The translations under genes and the position numbers were made by a program. 64,000 bases of DNA from Pollenia angustigena (lineage: Eukaryota; Arthropoda; Insecta; Diptera; Polleniidae), in assembly GCA_930367215.1 (NCBI GenBank), contig OV884059.1:247379803-247443802 (forward strand). The letters run 5' to 3'. A model generated the notes under the pieces. The model did not search any database and was not told the origin of the DNA. It saw nothing but the letters and a program-made list of their open reading frames with translations. Positions 45,790 to 57,182 of the stretch are shown one piece after another (positions within the stretch are counted from its first letter, which is position 1; each line of letters starts with the position of its first letter).

Positions 45790-46953
45790 TGGGCATACAT
45801 GTATATTCAAATGTAAATGTATGTGTGATAGTCAATACTAAATTAGTAATAAAAATCGTGTTTGCTGGTCATTTTGGCAAAAAATCCTTCCGCACCCAAA
45901 ATGCAATTTCTAAAAACTCACAGATCATTTTATTTTATACATTCGTAACTCTTCTTTTAAATCTAACAACAAATTACACAGGGTTGCCGTTAGATTTCAT
46001 AGAAGCGCTACGAATATTACTTAAGGCTTGTTTACACGGTAATACAATGTATTACGACTTTGTAGAAACAAAATATTATAAAATTTTCTCCGTGTTTAAA
46101 AAAAATAAAAGTCGGTTGTCAGGTTTTTTAATGTTTACACTGATAATATAAGTAAAGCAAAGCCCTGCAAATAATATTTGACTACCTGATCCATTTTGAT
46201 AAAATGGACTACTCCATGGACTGGTGCAATGTAATGCAAGCATGGACCATGTCATTGGTAAAAAGTGTTTGAAGTGAGACGACATGTCTTCGTTTTTTAA
46301 CGACATGTTTTTTAGTTTCTAAACGACTTCAAAACAAATTCTCTTGAGTATAACATGGAGTGGTTTTAAGACTACTCCTTTGCCAAAGCTGGGTAATATG
46401 GCCCTGCCCTAGGACATCGTAATGTTAAATAGACCATGTTTTTTTCAGACGTTTGGGTTACTTTTGGACTAGTCCTAGTCCCTTGTGGGCTACATTTTAC
46501 ACGCGTGTTTGGACTAGTATTATTATTTTCAGGGAGCAAAGTAATAAACAGCTGTAATAATAACAAAAAAAGCTGATGGTTACAGTTCAATAATATTTAC
46601 AAAAACAACATGAAAATTTCCTGACCTGTTTTTGTAATTGAATAAAAGTGTAAGCACCTTCAATATATTCTGTTAGTTTCCTTTAAAATACACCTCTGGT
46701 GTGCTGAGAATAACTACATAAGTTTTTAAAATGGCTTAGAAAATAAAAATTTACCGAGATTTAAAAGAGTAAAGTATATAAAATGGAGTATTTTTTAAAC
46801 TTTTAAACAGGATCGGTTTTTAAATTTAAATTCAATTCCCAGAACATGGCTTATAAAAATAATTTTTTTACGCTTCAATAATATTTTAATTGAATTTTAA
46901 ATTGAAAAATTCCTCAATAATCCACTTTCTCCGAATTATATGAAGAGCAAAAT
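45790..46953. other. Non-coding spacer
   Basis: No gene supported. 46040-46090 repeats sequence from 10130. Several GGACTAGT motifs occur at 46460-46520. Confidence 0.45.
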
Positions 46954-47084
46954 CAGGGTTACCGTTAGAAATTTTTGAAAAGGGTCACAAAAAATGGATT
47001 TTCCAGACAAATGGTATTTCAACTAAAAAGGGTCAAGGTTTTTATAAGTAGTATTTCCCATTTTAAAGAAAATAATAAGAAATA

Positions 47085-48720
47085 ACCCCCCAAAGTATAA
47101 CCCCCCAAAAATTAATTAAATAACCCCCCAAAGCCCCTATTTTGAATGAAAATAAATGAAATAGTTCCCTAATTTTTGGGAGCTTATTTCATATGAAATA
47201 AAACCCCAATTTCTATAATGAAATAAGAGCCTAATATATGTAATACAATTAGTTATACAGTTTTGCTTTCAAGAATCACGCGATAGATATCATGGTATGA
47301 TATACCAAACACAAGCTTCGCTGCATAGCCGGGCGCTGCGAAATATGGCCCAAAAAATAAATGAAAATTTACCCCAAATTTGGGGCTATTTTTCATAATG
47401 CAATATGGCCCTATTTTTTAATGAAAAATTACCCCAAAAAACTGAAAAATAACCCTAAAAATAAAATGAAATATGACCCTAAATTATTCTTCATTATGAA
47501 AAATCACCTCAAAATTTATAATGAATTTGAACCCCAAAAAAGAACACAAAGAAAGTTACATTAAACATTTTCGGTGGAGTTCATATGCCCGAAACTAAAA
47601 ATCACAAATTTATAATCCCGATTTCAAAATCCGGATAATTATACAGTTTTGGTTTTAAATATCGTACGATTGATAGCATGGTTGGGCTTTCGGCCATGCG
47701 CAAGGATTTTCTTCTCTATGGTTTAACGAACACTGGCTTCGCTCACTAAAGCTTCACTACATAGCCGGCCTTTGGCCGTGCTCAAGGATTTTTTCGTCTA
47801 TGGTATTACAAGCACGGCTTCGCTAACTAAAGCATCTCTACATAACCGGCAAGGATTTTCCCTACTTTGGTATAAGAATTCGGGTTTTTTTATACTATCC
47901 CTAGAAACTTTTACGTACAATTTAATAAAATTTGTGTTAAAATGTTTGGGGTGATTTTTCATTTCTTAAAATTTGTATTTTTTATTAGTAGACGAAAAAT
48001 AGACCCAAAGTGAAAATTGTGATTTTATTTGGGGCCATTTTTCATTCCACTTAAAATGCAAAAACACCCTAACGAAAAAATGAAAAATAATCCAAAAAAA
48101 AAACAAAAAAATTGCCCCAAAATTTCGTGTTGTTGTGTCTCATGTAAAATTTTGGGGCCGTTTTTCATTTTCCTTTTGGGGCCATATTTCCTGGGGTCAT
48201 TTTGCGCACCACCGCATAGCCGGCCTTCGGCCGGGCGCAATGACTTTTTCCTCTATGGAATAACAAACATCGGCTTCGCTAACTAAAGCATCTCTGCATA
48301 GTGCCAGGATTTTCTCCTCTATAGAATAAAAATACCGACTCGACCCGGCTATGCAGAGAAGCTTTAGTTAGCGAAGCCGGTGTTTGTTATTCCATAGAGG
48401 AAAAAGGCATTGCGCCCGGCCGAAGGCCGCCTATGCAGAGGAGCTTTATTTATCGAAGCCGGTGTTCTGTATACCAAAGTGGATAAATCCTTGCGCCCAA
48501 AAACGTTTTCATTATAAATTTGGAAATGAAATAATCCCCCACAAAAATATATTGGGGATTGATTTCATTATGATTTTTTGGCGGGATAATTTCATAAGAT
48601 ATAATACCCCAATTAAAAAAAAAGAAATAACACCCCAAACAAAATGAAATAGCGCCCCAAAAATCATTTTTGTTGTTTTCTGTACAAACTTTTGGGGGGT
48701 TATTTCATGCAGCCCAAGTT
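47085..48720. repeat. CCCCAAAA arrays enclosing GC-rich 80-bp units
   Basis: Three blocks (47085-47540, 47940-48200, 48530-48715) contain some 20 short lines of the form ATGAAAATNACCCCAAAAA or its inverse TTTTGGGGNNATTTTTCAT. Between them lie units of about 80 bp: GCATAGCCGG-CCTTCGGCCGGGCGCAA, GGATTTTCTCCTCTATGG, AATAACAAACACCGG, CTTCGCTAACTAAAGC. Units are on the plus strand at about 47678, 47760, 47841, 48215 and 48297, and inverted at 48345-48498. The GC-rich core CCGGCCTTCGGCCGG is itself a hairpin. A second direct pair, ATTATACAGTTTTG, is at 47251 and 47639. No ORF crosses it. Confidence 0.85.
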
Positions 48721-49222
48721 TGTGATAAACAAACAAAAAATATTTGTTTCAAAAAACTTAACTTTTTTTATGGAATGTTCTTTCCTGTTTTTACGCCTGA
48801 CCTGATTTTTGTCGAATTTTTGGAATTCCTTTTAGTTTTGGGGACTTTAAATCAACTTTAAGGCTTGTTTGAAACATGAAAAATTTACACTTATTTTTGC
48901 TATTTTTGCAAACTTTTCCGAATTTCTAAATTTTTGCGTAGCTTTGTTGCTCTTTAGGCAATCGTCGCCGTTTTTAACATAGCTTCATATATCTATAAAC
49001 CGAAGTCAACAATTTAAGAAGACACTGTCAGCACTATCGATTTATACGGGGCAAAAAGTATAGAAGAATATAACATTATCCTCTTGGAGAGCCAAACATT
49101 TTTAAGAAAGAACACCGTATTGCGTATGTTAAATAAAATGTCACATTTTTTTGTATTCAAGAAATCCCATAAATTATTCAATTAATAACAAATGTATATA
49201 AAAAATAAAAAATGTGAACATG

Positions 49223-49612
49223 TCGTCGCAGGAATTAAAGAACGCTGTAACTGACAAAACATAAAATATTCACCGGAGCCAAAAAAAAAACCTGTATGAA
49301 AGAAAGTAGAAAAAAAGTTCATATCACAAAAACTATACAACTTAAGAACATGATTTTAAAATCTAATTTTTATTATTTCTCGCTTTATATATTGGCTCTA
49401 AACATTTCCTCTCAAGCCTTTTATTCCTGGTGATTATGCGGCTTACAGCTTTAATTTTTTTTTTTTTTTTTTTTTTGCGTAAGTGAAATTTTTCTTTTCA
49501 TACATATATGGGACCGGGACCAATCGGCGCAGCATTTTTTTCTGATAAAAATCATGCAAAAAACGTATTTTCGATTATTTGTCAGTTACAGCGTTCTTTA
49601 ATTCCTGCGACG
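49223..49612. mobile_element. 390-bp element with 38-bp TIR
   Basis: TCGTCGCAGGAATTAAAGAA, then CGCTGTAACTGACAAA, is repeated in exact inverse at 49578-49612. The loop contains a T-run (49455-49476). No target duplication is certain. Non-coding. Confidence 0.8.
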
Positions 49613-50338
49613 ATGTGGATATGAGTTACATATGTTTGCTATTAGGGTAATTGTACTTTAATTTGTACTTCACTAACGAAAATCTAGTTTAGAAGTAGTA
49701 AAAATGGTTTGACATAAACTTTTTGCGAATACTAACTACTTTTTAAGAATATTCGTTCTATATTTTGTTATAAAATCTTCACTTGAAGTCCATTCCTCCA
49801 TTTCCGCTTTGAACAAATTATGAGAGGAAGCATGGAATTGTAAATGTCTACTTTGGGTCTGTTACAAAGTTTATTTTTAAGCAATGCTTATTTCAAAAAC
49901 ATTTGTTTAGCTGAAGCACTCTGTTCAGAAGTGTTGACAAAAAACAAAATGTGAGTGGTATTTCCAAAAAGGGTCAACAAGTGGCACAAAATAGTTAAAA
50001 ATGATACAAAAGGGTAAACTAAAAAAAGGGTCATAAAGGGTATCAAGACCGTCAAAAAAGGGGCAAATGTATACTTTAGTATCATTTAGTAACGCTGAAC
50101 AAAATGGCTATAAAACAAAAATGGCTTTAACTTCCCTTCTAGCCTTTGGAATCGTTTTTAGTAAATCACTTTTCTCAAAACCATCTTGAAACATATCCCG
50201 CAATTATAATGGGTAATTACAATCGAAAAGAAGCAATCTCAATTTAAATAACGCCCCCCTATACTCCTCACAGAAAAAAAAATAGTTCTCATATTTGAAT
50301 ACGAAAATCGCAATGTTTGGGGGTAAGTGTGTTATGAT

Positions 50339-51523
50339 TAGGGTTTTTTCCCGGGATTTCCCGTCCCGGGAATTCCCGGGAATTTCGCTTATTATATTTC
50401 CCGTTTTCCCGGGATTTTTGTTGCGGGATCCCGGGAAATAAAAAGTTCTTCATAGTTTCAGAAAACAGCTATTTTTACTCAGAAATTTAGTTTTCTTTTC
50501 TCTAAAAATTAGCATCTGTGGATGGGTTGTCGATTAGATCAATTATAAGAAATGTGTACAAACGTAAATCAATGTCTCCTGCGGCAATAAATCTATAAAA
50601 AGCAGAATGGGCAGTGCAACAGTTGATAATTAATAAATTTAGTGAAGTGATGAATTGATAAAGAACATAAATTCAAAATAAGATGCAGGCAGTAAATTCT
50701 CATTGACCATGGACAAGTCTTAAAAATAGGATATACATAAACATATCGCTCCGTTATTGCAACATAGTCGTATCTACAAAAAAAAAATCGAGCTTGGTAA
50801 TATATCCGGGAAGTGCGGGGAAACCGAAATAAAAAAATAATGAAACTCGTGTAAGTTACTAAAACATACAATTTGAAAAACACATTGTCCTAAAGATTAC
50901 AGATGGACCTAATGAAAAGAAATAGTTTGTAAGAAGTAGTCCGGATGATGCTATTTTTTGCATCAACCTTGACATCAGAAGCATGCAACAACGGTGCACT
51001 TTTAATTATTTGTCCAACCTCGGTAAAAAAGTAAACGAAATTTTTCGGAAACATGGTAATCAGTAAACAAAATCAGAAATATACTCTTTGCCGACTCACT
51101 AAACGCTTTGAGTGTGTCAGAAAGTAATTTCCTACGCCGTTAAAAAATGTTAATATATTTATTAAAATATTTTATATATTTTATGATTTTACTTTTTGAT
51201 CTCATATCTTGAGTACCTCAATTGTTATGTTTATTTTATCTTGAACTAGATCATCATAATACGGAATTTACTTATAATAGCCAAAGGTAATAATAATTCA
51301 AGTTCCGCTTTCAATCTTCAATTAATTTTTGTAGTATTTAAGCATTTATTTTACTTACTTTGTAAACAAGTTCCCTCACGTTTGTTTATAAAAGTTTTTT
51401 TCATTAATAAAACCAAGTTTACTTTGTATTATTTGTATGGAGCGGGATCCCGGGATCCCGGGAAATTTAAAAATTTTTCCCGCTTTCCCGGGAATCGAAA
51501 AACTCCGGGAAAAAAAAACTCTA
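50339..51523. mobile_element. hAT element with CCCGGGA subterminal motifs
   Basis: Tips TAGGGTTTTTTCCCGGGATT and the inverse ...CCGGGAAAAAAAAACTCTA. A perfect 8-bp duplication, GTTATGAT, flanks it (50331-50338, 51524-51531). TCCCGGGAA-type motifs are repeated several times within 120 bp of each tip, which is striking in DNA this AT-rich. 1185 bp; no clear transposase remains, so it is non-autonomous. Confidence 0.9.
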
Positions 51524-51531
51524 GTTATGAT

Positions 51532-52044
51532 ACTTGCTATTTTTTGTATTAGATTTTTTTAGGATTGACTGAATGAAACAACAAATGCGAGAAAGAACAA
51601 GAAATACAATTTGATAAAATGTAAACAAAACAAACAATACTGCCCACGTTTTTTTCGCCACAAAAAACCGTCATAAAAGCTAAAAATCGCAAAAAAAAAA
51701 AGTTAAAACCCGTTTCTTTCGATCAAAAACTAAAAAAAATTGGCAACAGTGCTAACAATTAATCTGGAAATGTCAATTTTAAGTTAAAAAATTTTATATT
51801 TTTTTGACAGTCTTAGATTATTTATCGATAACACATGTATATTTGTTTGACATTTCAAGATTTTTTATGATATAATCATACTCTTTACACTTAGTCAGTT
51901 TACCTATGCAAATATATTTGCAGTGTTCTCCAATATAGAAAAAATACAAAAAATAGCAAGTATCATAACAGCTTAAAGCTATTGAATTTTTAGTCAACAG
52001 CCAAGTTTATTGAATCTTTATTTCAATTATTCATTAATTATGAT
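51532..52044. other. Non-coding spacer
   Basis: Nothing recognised. Confidence 0.4.
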
Positions 52045-52246
52045 GTTCTGAATTCCCAATTTTTATTCTTTGACAAATACACTAAAATTTATTATTCCTA
52101 TGCCCATTTCGCTAGTTGCTCAGGCCAGATCATTAGAAAACCTTTTGCTTAAGACTTTGGAAAAACTAAAGATATTATACAAATAAAAGTATAAAGCGAA
52201 TGAGAATTACAAACACTCAAGTCTTTCTTGCAACGATATCAAAGCT
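52045..52246 (+). repeat. Dispersed repeat R1, copy 4
   Basis: Contains AATTCCCAATTTTTATTCTT, TTGCTCAGGCCAGATCATTA, TAAAGATATTATACAAATAA and the terminus GATATCAAAGCT, aligning with copies 1 and 5. Confidence 0.75.
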
Positions 52247-52442
52247 ATTAAAAAATGGACAAGAATGGTAAAAATACTGTCTTTAATTTGATTCAAATAT
52301 TTTTTTTAACATGAAGAAATGTTTAATTATTTTATTATTAAATATGTTTTATCGAGTGCTATTTTACAAAGCGCAACTTTGATACATTTTTTCATTGAAT
52401 CAAATAAAAAGTTTGTTGAACTAAATTTTTTTAACAAACTAA

Positions 52443-52780
52443 TAGCCATTTTCTCATTACGCGATTATCTTTTTTCCCAACGAAAAACTGCACATTAAAG
52501 AAATTTGGTTTTCTCAAAGTCTCATTTCATTCGTTTTAATCGCAAAGCTAACCGGCACTCATCTGCCAATTATTTATTTCCTTTTATTTGTCGTACAGAT
52601 AAATTCAATCAGCTCACTCCCATCTTTTACATGTATTTTGAGTGGCGTTGCCAGCTGAAAACTTTGTTTTTGTCGGTATATTGAGAAACCCAAAATCGTT
52701 AACGGACAGTTTATCGGTCCAATAAATTTATGTTGACATTAAGTAACAGACAGTTTGTCGATACATTGAGAAAATGGCCA
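52443..52780. mobile_element. PIF/Harbinger-like MITE, family F copy 2
   Basis: Tips TAGCCATTTTCTCA and TGAGAAAATGGCCA, with 3-bp flanks TAA/TAA (52440-52442, 52781-52783). Close to 39559-39889 over its whole length. Non-coding. Confidence 0.88.
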
Positions 52781-52783
52781 TAA

Positions 52784-55228
52784 GAATTTTCTTGAGATAT
52801 TTTTTTCCGTGTTGTTAAGGAAGAAGGAACTCATAAGAATAAAATAGTAGCAATCAGCAAACGATTGAAATAAATTCAGGAATATTAGAAACCTTAAAAA
52901 AATTGTTTCTTCGAGATGCATACAGTTTGAGGTCTACATATGACACGAGAACCCGTGACGGATATTTGTACAGAATACCAATTTTTTTGTCTTTGCAAAG
53001 ATTTTCTTGGTTGTAATTTTCTTTTGTACTTTTGCAATAAATCTTAATTTAAACCGAGCAACAAACAAACATGATTGCATTTTCCCATAGCATGTGAGTA
53101 CTAAATAAAATGTACTAAAATATATTTACATCTATTGTTTGCACATGTTTGTGTAAAAGAAATGTGTAGAAAATTAGCGAACAGTTGGCAATCGCTAAGA
53201 AAAGTATTGGCTGTTTAAGATCCGATAGTTGTGTTTTGTATTTTGTTGAAAAGATAATTTTGTATAGAACAAAAAATTATTTTGAAGGTCATAAAATAAA
53301 ATATACATACAGTTGTATTACAAAAAAAGAAATCAATCGATTTTCGACACGGGTTCCAGTCAGGCGATTGAATTAAAATTTTCCACAAGCGAGCAGAGTT
53401 TTCCGAATAGGGGATTTAATTTTAAAAGGGGATTGGAGATTTTGGTGGTGATAATTTTTTAATTCTATGGATTCTTCTTTTTAAATTTTTTATACCTTTT
53501 TTCATGGCAACAAAAAAAATGTTTGAAGCGTTGATGCGCACGCCATGGAACAATTGTTAAAATTAATTCACACCCATTCTTCTCATGCATTCTTTGTATC
53601 TTTCTACCAGTCGTCAATTAACCAGCACAGAGTAGACATGCGGCGGATGCTTGCTTATTTTTTTTTTTCTTATCTACGGCTACGGTTCCTGATTTAAACT
53701 ATTAATTCATAAAATTTGACAAAAAATACAATTTTTTTATCAAAACTTTTTTTAATTTTGTTTCCATTAAATTTATAGTTAAATTAAAACCGCGTTTAGT
53801 TTAATTCCTGCAGGTTTTTAAATATAAAACGTAAAGTAAAAATTTTATTGGGTCGAATCCGAAGCACAATTTAAATTTATTTGATAGAAAATTTCGGAAA
53901 TTTCTAAAATTGCACAACAAAAAAATATAGTTTTTAATTAAAAAATAGCACTTTCTATTTATTCCACTTAATAAATTTGTCATTTAATATTTTATAAACA
54001 TTTTTGTATTTGAACTATCCTTGAATGTAGTTATAAAAATGTAGAAAAACCCAACAAAAACAAATTACACGGGCATTTATTACCCACACACATGCAGTCA
54101 TGCACACAAACACACACATATCTTTTTTATAAGTGAATGCTGACTCTTAAGCAACATGTATTCTTTTAAGGACTGTCGCAAGTTATTTCGGTTAATTAAA
54201 TAGACTTTGATATTTTAGAAGCCAACATGTTAACAGCAGTAATAATCAGCAAAAACATCATTACATACATTTATAGGTTGGCCTTAGTAACTTAGAATAC
54301 AAAACTTGAGTTTCTTTTAATTTATTGTAAAACAAGTTGTTCCACTTACCTAAAACATACAGAATCCTTGCAAAGAATTTAAAGTTTCGAATGGTTCAGT
54401 TAATCAATAACTTAAATCACAGATTAAAGATTTTAAAATTTTGCAAGTGTCTTACTTTGAGACCCCAAAGCGCGGCTCAAGAGGAGTTAATAGGGTTAGT
54501 AATCAAATACTTCTCTGCTTTCATTATCTTTAAGCTTAAAAGAATCGGTGCAGCAGTTTAAAAGGGCAAAATTTTTTGCCAAACCAAATTTATAAATTGG
54601 TCATATTTACAATGAAAACTTTAAACGATTAAAGGGTTTGCAAGAAGAATTTTGGGTCAGACAATCCAACTCCCTTAGCTGGAGTTGGAGTGCCAAGTAA
54701 ATTGCCAAACACCCTCAGAGAAGCTAGAGAACTATTTCTGTGTTTTCTGTAAAAGTCTTAAAATTTTGTATCCTTTTCCAACTTCTAGGAACATATTCGG
54801 TGTAAACGAAAATCAGGATCAACATTTGTCACTAAGACGTTTTCTTTGGGAACATAGTTCTGCGACCAAGAATTTAGTTTGCAGTTCAGATATTATCCGT
54901 ACAGTCCTTAAAATAAACTATCGTACACATACACAGGTAAACGGCTACGTGCGAGAAAATTAATACGTACATAGATTACATATACGAATGCATGTTTTCC
55001 TTTATTTAACACCCACAATTACATGACTTGTCCTTCCTTTAACATTTGTATCTTGAAATTCTTACATTCTGCTTCCTTTTCTGTGATGCATGTCAAGCAC
55101 AAATACTCGTTCTTGTTTGAAAAACACAAAAAATATTTTGTCAGCAGCCACCACTCTTTCAACTACCTCCCCTACAGCTGATGGCTGCTGATGATGGGGC
55201 TAGAGCAGCACTAGAATGATTTAATGTG
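52784..55228. other. Non-coding spacer; weak ratchet-like site
   Basis: No gene supported. Short frames at 53185, 54337 and 54685 show no domain. At 54349/54350 the minus strand reads GTATGTTTTAG|GTAAGTG, a weaker fused 3'/5' splice motif with a poor pyrimidine tract. A CA-rich stretch is at 54085-54118. Confidence 0.4.
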
Positions 55229-55627
55229 TATCGCCACCCTAAATGTAAACGGGCGTAACTACAGAAAAATTCAAAATTGAGAATCTTAAATGCCAACAAC
55301 ACCTTGTATTGATTTTGTAAAGATTTTTGCCTCTCCTACAGCCGTATTCTGTAATTCGCTCTTTCGCTAAAAATCTATAAAGTTGATTTAGCGATTTTTG
55401 GCTACGAATGCAATTCTGTTACGTGCATTGTAAAATTTGGCAATGGCATACAAATTTAATTCGCCGAAATTTTAGCTTTTAATCTCAACGCTAAAATTTT
55501 TAAATTTTGTATTCTCTAAGGCATTTTATGGATCGCAATTTAGCTTAAGCTAAGCGAATTACAGAAACGGCTGCTGCATAACAAATAAAAATCTAGCTCC
55601 GTCCGTTTGCATTTAGGGTGACGGTAT
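55229..55627. mobile_element. MITE family C, copy 2, with nested MITE
   Basis: Ends TATCGCCACCCTAAATGTAA...GGGCGTAACTAC and the inverse ...GTCCGTTTGCATTTAGGGTG-ACGGTAT match 27511-27767. The interior ACAACACCTTGTATTGATTT and GCCTCTCCTA aligns too. It is interrupted at 55339-55573. Confidence 0.8.
55339..55573. mobile_element. Nested MITE with CAGCCGT tips
   Basis: Tips CAGCCGTATTCTGTAATTCG and the inverse CGAATTACAGAAACGGCTG, 235 bp, inserted in MITE C copy 2. Flanks are CTA on the left and CTG on the right, an imperfect 3-bp match. Internal TTTAGC/GCTAAA motifs repeat. Younger than its host. Confidence 0.82.
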
Positions 55628-56800
55628 GTTTGTATGTATGAACGACGATGATAAAAATGATAGTGATACAAACAAGTTAATAACACATGCAGCTTTTTAT
55701 TTAGTTATGAGAAGACATCTTTTTCGTTTTTTATTTTATCCTATTCATTCTGATGCATTTTCTGCTCTCATGCACTGGGACTAGTAGGGTTCCTATCCGG
55801 GAGAATATATATTTTAGAGAATTTGGGAAAATTCTTTGTAAAGACTTTGACTTAAGATTTCATGTTTTGTAACATTCAATGGGGGTTTTAGATCAGACAA
55901 AACTGCAATTAAACATTAAGCATGACGATTGCAAGTATTTTGAAAGAAACAAATAAAAATTGTATTCTGAGTGGTTTTTTGACGCACGATAATTTGATGA
56001 ATTTAATGATTCTCACGATCACGCACAGCCCCTAACAATATTCAATAAAGTCTTCACCAGTATGTGAGAGATTGTGCGTGTTTTTATGTTTTACCTACGA
56101 ATGCAGATTTAATATTTTGGTCACGCTTATTATCTCACTCGTGACTAGTATTTAAACTAATCACAATTGCGAGTGATTCTTACGCTCACCTCCACTTTAT
56201 ACATTTCCGAGATTGACAAAAGTCCTGAAAATAAGTTACATCCTCACAACATAGTTAAATATAAACATGTTGATGAAGAAGCATTTGTTCTTGTTTTTGC
56301 ATTTTTGCCAGACCTTGAGCATGTTAAACTCCTGCTATGAATGTGCTAAAGAGCAATACAAACAAATTGCAGCAGCAACTAAAAAAAGAAATTATGAATG
56401 GGGACAGAACATGCATCAACGTAATTAAATGAATTCAAACTAAAATTTCTTTACGGAATACAGAAAACGCTAAACGGAACAAAATCCCAAGTAAACTCAT
56501 TTACGAACAAAAGTGGAATTATTGAAGTTGGCCATACATGTGTACCCGTTCTTGGCGTGGAATGCGAATCACAATATTTTTTTGAAAATTTTCAAAATTA
56601 ATTATTTCATTATTAAAAATAATAAAATATTGGCTTTCCGATTGGCAGAAATGCATCAGTGCAAAAAAGCACCTCCAACCAATGGCACTCAAAATTATAT
56701 GTTCGTTTCCTTTAATTTATTGTTGTCTGGAATTTGTTGTGGTTGGTCGATTTTTAAATGTTAAGATTTTGAAATTTCCGATAATAAGAATATATTTTTC
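55628..56800. other. Non-coding spacer
   Basis: Nothing recognised; open frames are short and without domains. Confidence 0.45.
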
Positions 56801-56845
56801 ACATACCTGAAAAGACACAAACAATAAAAGCAGATTAGATTAATT
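56800..56845 (-). promoter_or_regulatory. Recursive splice site (ratchet point) 2
   Basis: The minus strand reads CTAATCTGCTTTTATTGTTT, then GTGTCTTTTCAG ending at 56807, joined directly to GTATGTG (56806-56800). CTAAT is a good branch-point motif about 28 nt from the AG, the tract is about three-quarters pyrimidine, and GTATGT is a common fly donor. It is on the same strand as the site at 38303 and 18.5 kb upstream of it in transcript order. Confidence 0.6.
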
Positions 56846-56954
56846 CTTTATGGTTCAAAGGGAAAATAATCAATCTTTGTTTCTTATTAGTTCGACAATT
56901 TTCCCATTTAAAATATTAAAAATTAATTATTATATAAAATTACTATTAAAAAGT

Positions 56955-57143
56955 TTATTTTTTGTGTGTTGTAAAAGAAAGGGACGATATTACTAAGGAC
57001 ATGTTTACACTTAACAAACGATCTACAAGTTGAGTGCCACCTGTCGTTGACGGAACAGTTACTCCACTAAGATTTGAGTTAAGAAAAATCAAAAAGGCTA
57101 ATGCTAATATAAACTCCCTGAAAGCACATTTGAAACAAAACAA
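56955..57143 (-). other. Short frame with signal-peptide-like start
   Basis: 62 codons on the minus strand. A hydrophobic run (FILALAFLIFLNSNLSG) follows a short charged start, then VTVPSTTGGTQLVDRLL. It looks like a secreted-protein N terminus, but there is no homology I can name, no promoter signal, and it lies beside a Jockey fragment. Probably chance. Confidence 0.15.
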
Positions 57144-57182
57144 AAAGTGTTGTTTTTTTAACGTATTTTACTTGTAGTTTTG

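Larger units (their letters stand above)
46954..50097. mobile_element. hAT-like element, 3.1 kb, unusual interior
   Basis: The left tip CAGGGTTACCGTTAGA and the inverse of the right tip CAGCGTTACTAAATGA form an imperfect TIR. Flanking 8-mers AGCAAAAT (46946-46953) and AACAAAAT (50098-50105) match 7/8, as for hAT. AAAAGGGTCA is repeated near both tips in the same orientation (46979, 47026; 49964, 50020). No transposase is recognised. The interior holds the CCCCAAAA/GC-rich repeat complex (47085-48720) and a nested TIR element (49223-49612). The pairing of the tips is inferential. Confidence 0.5.

Noticed and set aside
47678..48500. Evenly repeated 80-bp units suggesting a CRISPR array
   Set aside because: Units are adjacent, diverged and partly inverted, have no unique spacers of constant size, and the genome is eukaryotic.
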